From: an uncultured Prevotellaceae bacterium
Lineage (GTDB): Bacteria; Bacteroidota; Bacteroidia; Bacteroidales; Bacteroidaceae
Direction of reading: 5' to 3'
Assembly (NCBI GenBank): GCA_902775475.1
Contig: CACYME010000024.1
Span: 1-58,804, forward strand
DNA length: 58,804 nt
Each line of letters starts with the position of its first letter. Position 1 is the first letter of the stretch. Shown here piece by piece: positions 27,410 through 35,330 of the stretch. The notes under the pieces were generated by a model that was not told the origin of the DNA, searched no databases, and saw nothing but the letters and a program-made list of their open reading frames with translations. The translations under genes were made by a program, and so were the position numbers.

Positions 27410-27484
27410 CGAAATAAGTGAGAGAAGCGGAAAGAAAAAGCCAATTTTCTTTTCGCTCCCAGGTGAAAAGTCTTTTCCGCGAAG

Positions 27485-28363
27485 CTAAACGTACCGTTTA
27501 TTCGTCTCCTCCCTGTATTTCTTAGGCGTCATTCCCGTCTCTCTCTTGAAGAAATGGCTGAAGGCGGGTGCGTTGGGGAAGTTGAGGCGCTCGGCAATCT
27601 GGTAGGTCATCAGGTCGGTGGTGTTGAGCAGCACTCTGGCCCTGAGGATGGCGGCGCGGTTGACCCAGTACATGACGCTGTGCCCGCTGGCTCGGCTGAC
27701 GACCGCCGAGAGGTGGTGGGGCGTGACGCAGAGCTGCTCGGCATAGAAGGGGATGGAGCGCTCACGGTGGGCGTGGCGGCTCACGAGCGTCTTGAACTGC
27801 TGGAACAGCTGCTGGCTGCGCGAGGGGCTGGCTGCTGGCTCCTGGCGTTCCGACTCCTGCTTGATGTGCCTGATGTTGCTCACCATGGTTGCCACCATCT
27901 GGTTCACCGTGTCGCGGCGGAAGGGCATCGCGCTTGCGATGTCCCACACGAGGTGAAGCATGCGGAGCAGCTGGGCGTAGTCGCGGGGGCTGGTGCTCAC
28001 CACCATGCACTCGTCTATGTGGAGCTGGCCCCCTTTCACGACAAGGCCGCAGAGCATGGCGTCGGAGCTGCATCGCTTAAACTCCAGCATCATGTCGGGC
28101 GTGGTGACGACGACTGTTCCCTGTGCAAAGTGGCACTGCTCAAGGTCCAGGTGGACGTCGGCCTCGCCGGCGGTGACGATGAGCAGGCGCGGTTCGGGAA
28201 GCTGGTAGAGCTGTCCCTCGTGCAGGAAGGGGCTTTCCGAAGGGCTGCCATTCAGGATGATGCTGATGTCGTCGTTGTTGAAAATGCGGCTTTCGGTGCC
28301 TGCCACCTCCCGCAGGTCGACACTGTCAACAGAGAAATAGATGATGTTCTTGGTATTGGCCAT
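27485..28363 (-). CDS. AraC family transcriptional regulator
   Basis: Start placed at 28363 (MANTKNIIYFSVDSVD); codons further upstream overlap the probable promoter. 292 residues. The N-terminal ~170 residues form a cupin-like sensing domain without a recognised ligand. The C-terminal AraC HTH spans ~195-290 (IPFYAEQLCVTPHHLSAVVS; LMTYQIAERLNFPNAPAFSH; FFKRETGMTPKKYREE). It is divergent from the TolC-led exporter operon, with repeated TACAAATT boxes between, so it most likely controls that operon and itself. Confidence 0.92.
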   Translation of the reverse strand: MANTKNIIYFSVDSVDLREVAGTESRIFNNDDISIILNGSPSESPFLHEGQLYQLPEPRLLIVTAGEADVHLDLEQCHFAQGTVVVTTPDMMLEFKRCSSDAMLCGLVVKGGQLHIDECMVVSTSPRDYAQLLRMLHLVWDIASAMPFRRDTVNQMVATMVSNIRHIKQESERQEPAASPSRSQQLFQQFKTLVSRHAHRERSIPFYAEQLCVTPHHLSAVVSRASGHSVMYWVNRAAILRARVLLNTTDLMTYQIAERLNFPNAPAFSHFFKRETGMTPKKYREETNKRYV

Positions 28364-28381
28364 AGACGGTGAACATTGCTG

Positions 28382-28478
28382 ATTTGTACGATTTGGTTGC
28401 AAAATTAGTGCTTTTTGGCGAGATACAGGCAAGAAGGGCATGGAAATCGTACAAATTCATCATCTTTTCATACAAATT
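28382..28478. promoter_or_regulatory. Operator candidate between the AraC gene and exporter operon
   Basis: ATTTGTACGATTT (28382-28394) and its perfect reverse complement AAATCGTACAAAT (28444-28456) lie 49 bp apart. TACAAATT also occurs as a direct repeat at 28450-28457 and 28471-28478, 21 bp (two helical turns) apart, as expected for AraC-type dimers. The outer copy overlaps the AraC gene's own promoter. Confidence 0.6.
28400..28407 (-). promoter_or_regulatory. -7 box for the AraC gene
   Basis: CAAAATTA reads TAATTTTG on the reverse strand, 37 bp before the ATG at 28363, inside the proposed operator region. Confidence 0.5.
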
Positions 28479-28505
28479 GATAACTGAGATATGAAGATTT
28501 TGATG

Positions 28506-28513
28506 TATATTTG
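28506..28513 (+). promoter_or_regulatory. -7 box for the exporter operon
   Basis: TATATTTG fits TAnnTTTG and is 28 bp before the ATG at 28541. The downstream TACAAATT box ends 27 bp upstream, which suits a regulator acting as activator. Confidence 0.5.
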
Positions 28514-28540
28514 CAGTACGAAAAAAATGCAAAATATAGT

Positions 28541-29821
28541 ATGATGAAGAAAGGAATCCTGATGATTGTCTTGGCTGCCGCAAGCATCACAGCGCTGGGG
28601 CAGACGCTGGAGGAATGCCAGCAGGCGGCGGAGCGGAACTATCCGCTCATCAGACAGTATGGCCTCATTGAGCAGACAACGGCGCTGACGGTGGAAAACA
28701 TCCAGAAAGGGTGGCTGCCGCAGGTGTCGGCCTCGGCTCAGGCAACCTATCAGAGCGACGTGACGGCCTTCCCGGAGCAGATGCAGGCTATGTATCAGCA
28801 GCTGGACATCAACATGCAGGGGCTGAAGAAAGACCAGTACCGCGTGGGCATCGACATCAGCCAGACCGTCTACGACGGTGGCGCCATCAGCAGCCAGAAA
28901 GCCATCGCCCGCCAGCAGGGTAGGGTGGAGGAGGCCCAGAACGAGGTAAATATATATAATGTTCGTAAGCGCGTCAACGAGATGTACTTCTCGCTGTTGC
29001 TGCTCGACGAGCAGATTGTGCTGAACCGTGACCTACAGGAACTGCTGAGTGGCAACGAGCGGAAGCTGGCATCGATGCTGAAAGGCGGAACGGCGGCCGA
29101 GAGCGACTACCTGAACGTGAAGGCCGAACGGCTGAACGTGGCGCAGCAGCTGACCAACCTGCAGGCGCAGCGGCAGACGGTGGCCAGGATGCTCGGCGTG
29201 TTCTGTGGGATAGAGGTCGGCAAGGTGGCGAAGCCCGTCCAGTATGTTGCCGTATCACAGCAACAGTCGGCCATCCGCCCTGAGCTGAAGGCGCTCGATG
29301 CCCAGATAGGGCTGCTCAACGCGCAGGAGAAAGGGCTCGACGCCGCGCTGAAGCCGAAGCTCGGCATCTTTGCCCAGGGCTTTTACGGCTATCCCGGCCT
29401 GAACCTGTTCGACGACATGATGCACCGCCAGTGGTCGCTCAACGGCATCATCGGTGCACGTCTCTCGTGGAACATCGGGGCGCTCTACACCCGCAAGAAC
29501 GACAAGGCCAGGATTCAGCTGCAGCGCGAGCTGACGGAGACCAGCCGCGAGGTGTTCCTCTTCAACAACCAGCTGGAGCAGATTCAGCAGGACGAGAGCA
29601 TCGGCCGCTATCGCAAGCTGATGGCCGACGACGAGGAGATTATCTCGCTGCGTGCTGCCGTGCGCAAGGCGGCCGAGTCGAAGCTGGCTCACGGCATCAT
29701 CGACGTGAACGACCTGCTGCGCGAAATCAATCAGGAGAACGCCGCCAGGGTGCAGCAGTCGATACACGAGATTGAGATGCTGAGGCAAATCTACGAGTTG
29801 AAGTACACAACGAACAAATAA
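28541..29821 (+). CDS. TolC-family outer membrane efflux protein
   Basis: Start placed at 28541/28544 (MMKKGILMIVLAAASIT), the signal peptide; the longer frame overlaps the -7 box. About 426 residues, typical for TolC proteins, with long amphipathic helices (LEECQQAAERNYPLIRQYGL; NVRKRVNEMYFSLLLLDEQI) and a short beta segment (RVGIDISQTVYDGGAISSQ). It should form the outer-membrane duct of the tripartite exporter encoded by the following four genes, 18 bp downstream. Confidence 0.9.
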   Translation: MMKKGILMIVLAAASITALGQTLEECQQAAERNYPLIRQYGLIEQTTALTVENIQKGWLPQVSASAQATYQSDVTAFPEQMQAMYQQLDINMQGLKKDQYRVGIDISQTVYDGGAISSQKAIARQQGRVEEAQNEVNIYNVRKRVNEMYFSLLLLDEQIVLNRDLQELLSGNERKLASMLKGGTAAESDYLNVKAERLNVAQQLTNLQAQRQTVARMLGVFCGIEVGKVAKPVQYVAVSQQQSAIRPELKALDAQIGLLNAQEKGLDAALKPKLGIFAQGFYGYPGLNLFDDMMHRQWSLNGIIGARLSWNIGALYTRKNDKARIQLQRELTETSREVFLFNNQLEQIQQDESIGRYRKLMADDEEIISLRAAVRKAAESKLAHGIIDVNDLLREINQENAARVQQSIHEIEMLRQIYELKYTTNK

Positions 29822-29839
29822 AAAAAAGAGACACGCGAT

Positions 29840-30739
29840 ATGAAGAAATTATTGTTGATGGCAGGTGCAGTGCTGATGCTCGGCGCTTGCGGGAACGAGG
29901 AAAAGGAGTACGACGCCACGGGCACCTTCGAGGCCATCGAGACCATCGTCTCGGCAGAGCAGAGCGGGACGCTGCTCGCCTTCAGCGTCAGCGAGGGCGA
30001 CAACATAGCCCAGGGCCAGGAGGTAGGACTGGTGGACACCACACAGATATGGCTGAAGATACAGCAGTTAGATGCCACGAAGCAGGTCTACCAGAGTCAG
30101 AAGCCCGACATGGAACGGCAGATTGCCGTCACGCGCCAGCAGCTGGCCAAGGCCCAGACGGAGCAGCGCCGCTATGAGGAGCTGGTGGCCGACGGGGCCG
30201 CTCCGAGAAAGATGCTCGACGATGCCGCCTCGCAGGTGCAGGTGCTCAGGCGCCAGCTCGACGCGCAGGTGTCGTCGCTCAGCACGCAGCTGTCGACGCT
30301 CAACGCACAGATGGCCACTGCCGACGTGCAGGTGAGCCAGCTGCGCGACCAGCTCGGCAAATGCCACGTAGTGGCTCCCATCGACGGCTCAGTCTTAGAG
30401 AAATATGTGGAGCAGGGCGAGTTCGTGGCCGTGGGAAAACCGCTGATGAAGGTGGCCGATATCGAGAACATGTTCATTCGTGCCTACGTCACCTCGGCCC
30501 AGCTGCAGCGCATCAAGGTGGGACAGAAGGCCCGGGTGTTCGCCGACTATGGCGACGGACAGCGGAAGGAATACGACGGAACGGTCAGCTGGATTAGTAG
30601 TCGCAGCGAGTTCACGCCTAAGACCATCCTCACCGATGACGAGCGTGCCGACCTGGTCTATGCCGTGAAGATTGCCTTCAAGAACGACGGCTACGCCAAG
30701 ATTGGCATGTACGGGGAAGTCTTGTTTAGTGATAAGTGA
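29840..30739 (+). CDS. HlyD-family membrane fusion lipoprotein
   Basis: 299 residues. A lipobox LGAC puts the lipidated cysteine at residue 17. A biotinyl-lipoyl-like half (TFEAIETIVSAEQSGTLLAF), a coiled coil (~75-170, QIAVTRQQLAKAQTEQRRYE) and the second half (HVVAPIDGSVLEKYVEQGEF) follow the YbhG/EmrA type. It bridges the inner-membrane ABC transporter and TolC. Its stop codon falls inside a 7-base tandem repeat. Confidence 0.9.
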   Translation: MKKLLLMAGAVLMLGACGNEEKEYDATGTFEAIETIVSAEQSGTLLAFSVSEGDNIAQGQEVGLVDTTQIWLKIQQLDATKQVYQSQKPDMERQIAVTRQQLAKAQTEQRRYEELVADGAAPRKMLDDAASQVQVLRRQLDAQVSSLSTQLSTLNAQMATADVQVSQLRDQLGKCHVVAPIDGSVLEKYVEQGEFVAVGKPLMKVADIENMFIRAYVTSAQLQRIKVGQKARVFADYGDGQRKEYDGTVSWISSRSEFTPKTILTDDERADLVYAVKIAFKNDGYAKIGMYGEVLFSDK

Positions 30740-30772
30740 TAAGTGATGAGTGATGAGTGATAAGTGATAAGT
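30731..30772 (+). repeat. Heptamer tandem repeat between hlyD-like and ABC genes
   Basis: Six direct 7-base units: GATAAGT, GATAAGT, GATGAGT, GATGAGT, GATAAGT, GATAAGT. The first contains the stop of the HlyD-like gene. Unlike the other sites there is no inverted arm. GTG codons inside it create a false longer start for the ABC gene. Confidence 0.9.
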
Positions 30773-30787
30773 GAAGAATTTGTGGCC

Positions 30788-32251
30788 ATGAATGCGATTG
30801 AAGTAAAGAACGTCAGCAAGCGTTACGGCAAGGTGCAGGCACTCAGCGATGTGTCGTTCACCGTGGGCAAAGGTGAGGTCTTCGGGCTGATAGGCCCCGA
30901 CGGCGCTGGCAAGACCACGATGTTCCGTATCCTCTGCACGCTACTGCTGCCCGACGAGGGCACCGCCGCCGTCGATGGCTTCGACACCGTCAGCCAGATG
31001 AAGGCGATTCGGCGCCGCGTGGGCTACATGCCGGGCCGCTTCTCGCTCTACCAGGACCTGACCGTCAGTGAGAACCTGCAGTTCTTCGCCAAGCTCTTCG
31101 GCACCACCGTTGAGGCGGGCTACGACTCCATCAAGGCCATCTATCAGCAGATAGAGCGCTTCCGCGACCGCAAGGCTGGGGCGCTTTCAGGGGGCATGAA
31201 GCAGAAGCTGGCGCTGAGCTGTGCCCTGGTGCACTCGCCCAGCGTGCTCTTCCTCGACGAACCGACGACGGGCGTTGACCCCGTGAGCCGCAAGGAGCTG
31301 TGGGACATGCTCGGCTCGCTGAAGGAGCGCGGCATCACCATCGTCGCCTCAACGCCCTATCTCGACGAGGTGCGTCGCTGCGAGCGCGTGGCCTTCCTCG
31401 ACCACGGCCAGCTGCGCGGTATCGGCACCCCCGACGCCATCCTCACCCGGTTCAAGGACATCTTCAACCCGCCCCCCATTTCACCGTCTGTTGCGACTGA
31501 GTCGCAACAAACCGAGAACGTCATCGAGGTGCAGCACCTGGTGAAGGCCTTCGGCTCGTTCCACGCCGTCGACGACATCTCGTTCAGCGTGAAGCGGGGA
31601 GAGATTTTCGGCTTCCTCGGGGCCAACGGCGCAGGCAAGACCACGGCCATGCACATGCTGACGGGCCTGAACCAGCCGACCAGCGGCACGGGCACCGTCG
31701 TGGGCTACGACATACGCACCGAGCACGAGCAGATAAAGAAGCACATAGGCTATATGTCGCAGAAGTTCTCGCTCTACGAAGACCTGACCGTCGCCGAGAA
31801 CATCCGCCTCTTCGCCGGCATCTACGGCATGAACGACAAGGAGATTGCCCGCAAGACCGACGAGCTGCTGCAGCGGCTGCAGTTTTCCGACCACAAGAAC
31901 GACCTCGTGTCGTCGCTACCGCTCGGCTGGAAGCAGAAGCTGGCTTTCTCCGTCTCCATCTTCCACGAGCCGGGCGTGGTGTTCCTCGACGAGCCCACCG
32001 GCGGCGTGGACCCTGCCACGCGCCGGCAGTTCTGGGAGCTCATCTACGACGCTGCCGCCCGTGGCATCACCGTCTTCGTGACCACGCACTACATGGACGA
32101 GGCGGAATACTGCGACCGCATCTCCATCATGGTCGACGGCAAAATCAGCGCCCTCGGAACCCCCGACGAGCTGAAGCAGCGATTCCACCAGCCCGACATG
32201 GACCATGTGTTTACCTACTTAGCCCGACAAGCTACCCGCAGTAGCGACTAA
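30788..32251 (+). CDS. ABC transporter with two fused ATPase domains (YbhF-like)
   Basis: Start placed at 30788 (MNAIEVKNVSKRYG), past the 7-base repeat. 487 residues, two nucleotide-binding domains. NBD1 (~1-225) has Walker A GPDGAGKTT, signature LSGGMKQKL and Walker B VLFLDEPTTGVD. NBD2 (~245-485) has GANGAGKTT, a signature degenerate to SLPLGWKQKL, and VVFLDEPTGGVD. The linker between them contains a perfect DNA palindrome (31489-31509). It powers the two ABC-2 permeases encoded just downstream. The substrate is unknown; drug or envelope compound export is the usual role. Confidence 0.92.
   Translation: MNAIEVKNVSKRYGKVQALSDVSFTVGKGEVFGLIGPDGAGKTTMFRILCTLLLPDEGTAAVDGFDTVSQMKAIRRRVGYMPGRFSLYQDLTVSENLQFFAKLFGTTVEAGYDSIKAIYQQIERFRDRKAGALSGGMKQKLALSCALVHSPSVLFLDEPTTGVDPVSRKELWDMLGSLKERGITIVASTPYLDEVRRCERVAFLDHGQLRGIGTPDAILTRFKDIFNPPPISPSVATESQQTENVIEVQHLVKAFGSFHAVDDISFSVKRGEIFGFLGANGAGKTTAMHMLTGLNQPTSGTGTVVGYDIRTEHEQIKKHIGYMSQKFSLYEDLTVAENIRLFAGIYGMNDKEIARKTDELLQRLQFSDHKNDLVSSLPLGWKQKLAFSVSIFHEPGVVFLDEPTGGVDPATRRQFWELIYDAAARGITVFVTTHYMDEAEYCDRISIMVDGKISALGTPDELKQRFHQPDMDHVFTYLARQATRSSD
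31489..31509. repeat. Perfect 21-base palindrome in the ABC linker
   Basis: TGTTGCGACT (31489-31498), a central G, and AGTCGCAACA (31500-31509), preceded by GTC. It encodes part of the inter-domain linker (SVATESQQ). The same outer arms TGTTGCGA/TCGCAACA with the same preceding GTC occur inside the aminotransferase gene at 47456-47476. Confidence 0.85.
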
Positions 32252-32260
32252 CTGAAGCGT

Positions 32261-33346
32261 ATGAAAGAGTTCGTAAGTTTTGTACAGAAGGAAGCCCGCC
32301 ACATCCTGCGCGACCGCCGCACGATGCTCATCCTCTTCGGCATGCCCATCGTGCTGATGCTGCTCTTCGGCTTCGCCATCACCAACGACGTGAAGAATGT
32401 GCGCGTAGCGGTGGTCACCTCGCAGATGAATCCTCAGAGCCAGCAGGCAATAAACCGACTGGCGGCATCGGAATACTTCAACGTCACGGCCACCGTGGCC
32501 ACGCCTCAGAAGGCTGAGCGGCTCATCCGCAACCAGCAGGCCGACATGGGCCTGGTGCCCACTGTCGCAAGTGGTGCGAGCACTGCCCAGTGGCAAATCA
32601 TCGTCGATGGCAGCGACCCCAACATGGCCCAGCAGTGGACGACCTACGCACAGGCTATCCTTGCGCAGCCCGTCGGCAGTTCCCCTCGCCTTGGACAAGG
32701 CACGGGGGACGTGTCGCTCAGACTGCTGTACAACCCGCAGATGAAGTCGGCCTACAACTTCGTGCCTGCCATCATGGGCATGCTGCTGATGCTCGTCTGC
32801 GCCATGATGACCTCCATCTCGATAGTGCGCGAGAAAGAGAAAGGCACGATGGAGGTGCTGCTCGTCTCGCCCGTCCGGCCGCTCATGATCATCGTGGCCA
32901 AGGCCGTGCCCTATCTGGTGCTGGCCTTTGTCATCCTCGTCAGCATCCTGTTCATGGCCCGCTTCGTGCTGGGCGTTCCCCTGGCAGGCTCACTGTTCTG
33001 GATTTTCGCCGTCAGCACCATCTACATCCTGCTGGCGCTGTCGCTGGGACTGCTCATCTCGAACGTCGCACAGAGCCAGCTGGTGGCCCTGCTGCTCTCG
33101 GCCATGGTGCTGCTCATGCCCATCGTCATGCTCTCGGGCATGCTCTTCCCCATCGAGTCGATGCCGGCTGTCCTGCAGTGGCTCTCGGCCGTGATTCCGC
33201 CCCGCTACTACATCGAGGCCATGCGCAAGCTGATGATCATGGGCGTGGGCTTTGGCGAGGTGGCACGCGAGGTGGCCATCCTCTCGGGCATGACGCTCCT
33301 GCTGCTCGCCATCTCGCTGAAGAGCTTCAAAACGAGGCTGGAGTGA
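32261..33346 (+). CDS. ABC-2 type permease (YbhS-like)
   Basis: 361 residues starting 9 bp after the ATPase gene. One N-terminal membrane segment (~20-42), a periplasmic domain (~45-170), then five C-terminal segments with the ABC-2 hallmark IVREKEKGTMEVLLVSPVRP (~190-210). The periplasmic part carries a short in-frame stretch (GSSPRLGQGTG) encoded by a DNA palindrome at 32682-32707. It probably forms a heterodimer with the following permease. Confidence 0.92.
   Translation: MKEFVSFVQKEARHILRDRRTMLILFGMPIVLMLLFGFAITNDVKNVRVAVVTSQMNPQSQQAINRLAASEYFNVTATVATPQKAERLIRNQQADMGLVPTVASGASTAQWQIIVDGSDPNMAQQWTTYAQAILAQPVGSSPRLGQGTGDVSLRLLYNPQMKSAYNFVPAIMGMLLMLVCAMMTSISIVREKEKGTMEVLLVSPVRPLMIIVAKAVPYLVLAFVILVSILFMARFVLGVPLAGSLFWIFAVSTIYILLALSLGLLISNVAQSQLVALLLSAMVLLMPIVMLSGMLFPIESMPAVLQWLSAVIPPRYYIEAMRKLMIMGVGFGEVAREVAILSGMTLLLLAISLKSFKTRLE
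32682..32707. repeat. Palindrome inside the first permease gene
   Basis: CCCC TC GCCTTG (32682-32693), GA, CAAGGC AC GGGG (32696-32707): ten paired bases per arm with a 2-base internal mismatch. Translated in frame within the periplasmic loop. Confidence 0.65.
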
Positions 33347-33393
33347 GCCTTCGGGCATCGCTAAGCCGTCATCCTAAAATTTCGTCTCCCGCC

Positions 33394-34455
33394 ATGATAA
33401 AATATCTCATCCAGAAGGAATTCCTGCAAATACGCCGCAATGCCTTTTTGCCGCGGCTCATCTTCCTGTTCCCCGTCATGATTATGTGTGTCATGCCGTG
33501 GGTGATGAACCAGGAGGTGAAGAACATCCGCATCTCCGTGGTCGACCTGGACCGCACCACCCAGTCGCAGCGCATCGTTCATAGCATCGGGCAGAGCCGC
33601 TATTTCGTCTTCAACGGCCAGAAGCCCACCTATTCCGAGGCACTCGCCGACATCGAACAGAGCCGCAGCGACATCATCCTCGAAATGCGCGACGGCAAGG
33701 CCCTCATTGCCGCCAATGCCGTCAACGGCACCAAGGGCTCCATCGGTGCCGCCTACCTCTCGCAGCTCCTCCAGTCCTCCGTCAGGTATGCTGCGATGCC
33801 ATCGCAGCCCAAGCAGCCTGCTCCCCCCTCCGTCCTCAGCCTCTACAACAAGCACCTCGACTACAAGGTCTTCATGATTCCCGCCCTGCTGGCCATCGTG
33901 ATGATGCTCATGTGCGGCTTCCTGCCTGCACTGAACATCGTGGGCGAGAAGGAGACGGGCACCATCGAGCAAATCAACGTCACGCCCGTCCCGAAGTGGG
34001 CCTTCATCCTGTCGAAGCTCATCCCCTACTGGCTCATTGCCCTTTTCATCGTCACCGTCTGCCTGCTGCTGTCGTGGGCCGTCTACGGCATCACCTGCCA
34101 GGGACCGCTGTGGCTGGTCTACGTGCTGGCCATGCTGCTGGCGCTGTTCTTCTCGTCGCTGGGACTCATCATCTCCAACTACAGCGACACCATGCAGCAG
34201 GCCATCTTCGTCATGTGGTTCTTCGTCGTCTGTCTCCTGCTGCTCAGCGGCCTCTTCACACCCACGCGCTCCATGCCCGACTGGTCCTACGCCACCACCT
34301 ACGTCAACCCCATGCACTATTTCATCGATGCCATCCGCACGGTCTTTGTCCGGGGAGGCGACTTCAGCAGCATCGCCCACCAGGTGCTGGCCCTCGCTGC
34401 CTTCGCCGTCGTCATGGGCTGCTGGGCCGTCGTCAGCTACAAGAAAAATTCCTGA
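33394..34455 (+). CDS. ABC-2 type permease (YbhR-like)
   Basis: Start placed at 33394 (MIKYLIQKEFLQIRRNAFLP); the open frame extends far upstream only because it shadows the previous gene. 353 residues with the same layout as its neighbour: an N-terminal membrane segment, a periplasmic domain (~45-165), and a C-terminal membrane bundle with NIVGEKETGTIEQINVTPVP. Last gene of the exporter operon, 47 bp after the first permease. Confidence 0.9.
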   Translation: MIKYLIQKEFLQIRRNAFLPRLIFLFPVMIMCVMPWVMNQEVKNIRISVVDLDRTTQSQRIVHSIGQSRYFVFNGQKPTYSEALADIEQSRSDIILEMRDGKALIAANAVNGTKGSIGAAYLSQLLQSSVRYAAMPSQPKQPAPPSVLSLYNKHLDYKVFMIPALLAIVMMLMCGFLPALNIVGEKETGTIEQINVTPVPKWAFILSKLIPYWLIALFIVTVCLLLSWAVYGITCQGPLWLVYVLAMLLALFFSSLGLIISNYSDTMQQAIFVMWFFVVCLLLLSGLFTPTRSMPDWSYATTYVNPMHYFIDAIRTVFVRGGDFSSIAHQVLALAAFAVVMGCWAVVSYKKNS

Positions 34456-34518
34456 CGTAAATGCTTTTGGCCCACCCCTGACCCATTCCCGACCTTCGGT
34501 CGCCTACCCGAAGCCTTT

Positions 34519-34552
34519 CCCCTCCCTTCAAGGGGAGGGGTAGGGGTGGGGG
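34519..34552 (+). terminator. Hairpin and G-quadruplex motif after the exporter operon
   Basis: CCCCTCCCTT (34519-34528) pairs with AAGGGGAGGGG (34530-34540, one bulged G). The right arm continues as GGGG-A-GGGG-TA-GGGG-T-GGGGG (34532-34552), a full G-quadruplex motif on the + strand. The transcript could thus fold as a hairpin or a quadruplex 64 bp past the last stop. Confidence 0.6.
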
Positions 34553-34609
34553 CTGTTACTATCATAAACGATGATGCATCACACCCTGTGAGGAATCTTA
34601 ATATTAATT

Positions 34610-35036
34610 AATTTTAAGGTAAAAATGAATACTCACCCCTCAAAAATAGGCCACTTTTTCGCGCGAGAAAACTTTTTGGCTGAAAAAACGCGAGTTTTGA
34701 GAGGGTTTGCTAACAGTCTAAGCAACAGACGATTAAGTTAAATTTTTCAAAATTTGCTGCCTTTTCGCTTTCAAAAGTCAACGCCAAATTTTCAAAAGTC
34801 AACGCCTTTTGAAAATTTGGCGTGCTCAAAAACGCGAGAAACGAGCCAAAAAACGCGAAAAAAGCTGCACAAAACCACCCGGTTTGTGCCATTTTTGGCC
34901 CTTCCGCCACCATTTTCCAACCTTCTCGTCCGACGAAAACGGCCCAAAACGGTCCGAAACGCCCATTTTTCACTCTAAATTGCTCCGAAATTCTGAACTT
35001 TTCATTTTAGGAATTTTAAGGAAATTTTGAACACTC
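34610..35036 (+). repeat. Dispersed non-coding element, copy C
   Basis: Bounded by 25-base direct repeats 34610-34634 and 35012-35036 (both AATTTTAAGG...GAAyACTC, 20 of 25 identical). Modules: CCCCTC (34637-34642) facing GAGAGGG (34699-34705) around GCGCGAGAAAACTTTTTGGC; TTTGCTAA (34706-34713); the core with a perfect 17-bp stem CGCCAAATTTTCAAAAG (34782-34798) and CTTTTGAAAATTTGGCG (34806-34822); a 25-base TGCACA hairpin (34866-34890); the box AACGCCCATTTTTCAC (34958-34973). No conserved open frame. Same orientation as the upstream permease gene. Confidence 0.82.
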
Positions 35037-35067
35037 GCAACCGTTCTGCTCACCACTTGCTACAGCC

Positions 35068-35190
35068 TATAAATATTGCACCTATCTGAAACTGGCTTGC
35101 CGTAGGGCATACAAGGACGGACTGACGGACAAGTTCCTCTTTGCACGATACAGGGAGTTAGCGCAAATGATGCGCAATGTGATAGAATAA
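35068..35190 (+). pseudogene. C-terminal remnant of an unidentified protein
   Basis: An open frame of 41 codons ending TAA at 35188-35190 reads YKYCTYLKLACRRAYKDGLT then DKFLFARYRELAQMMRNVIE. It has protein-like composition but no start codon, and runs upstream into the end of element copy C. I read it as the 3' end of a gene whose front has been lost. Family unknown to me. Confidence 0.4.
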
Positions 35191-35298
35191 ACGATAAAAT
35201 ATCAGGAAAAGTATGTGGAAAAGTAGGGATAATAACATTAAAATGTGATTATTTGCTAAATATTTGGACGTTGTGTGCGTTCTTTCAGAGAAAATGAA

Positions 35299-35306
35299 TA
35301 ACTTTG
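35299..35306 (+). promoter_or_regulatory. -7 box upstream of the RecG-like gene
   Basis: TAACTTTG, 24 bp before the ATG at 35331. Confidence 0.5.
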
Positions 35307-35330
35307 TACCAAGAACAATAGAAATCCATT

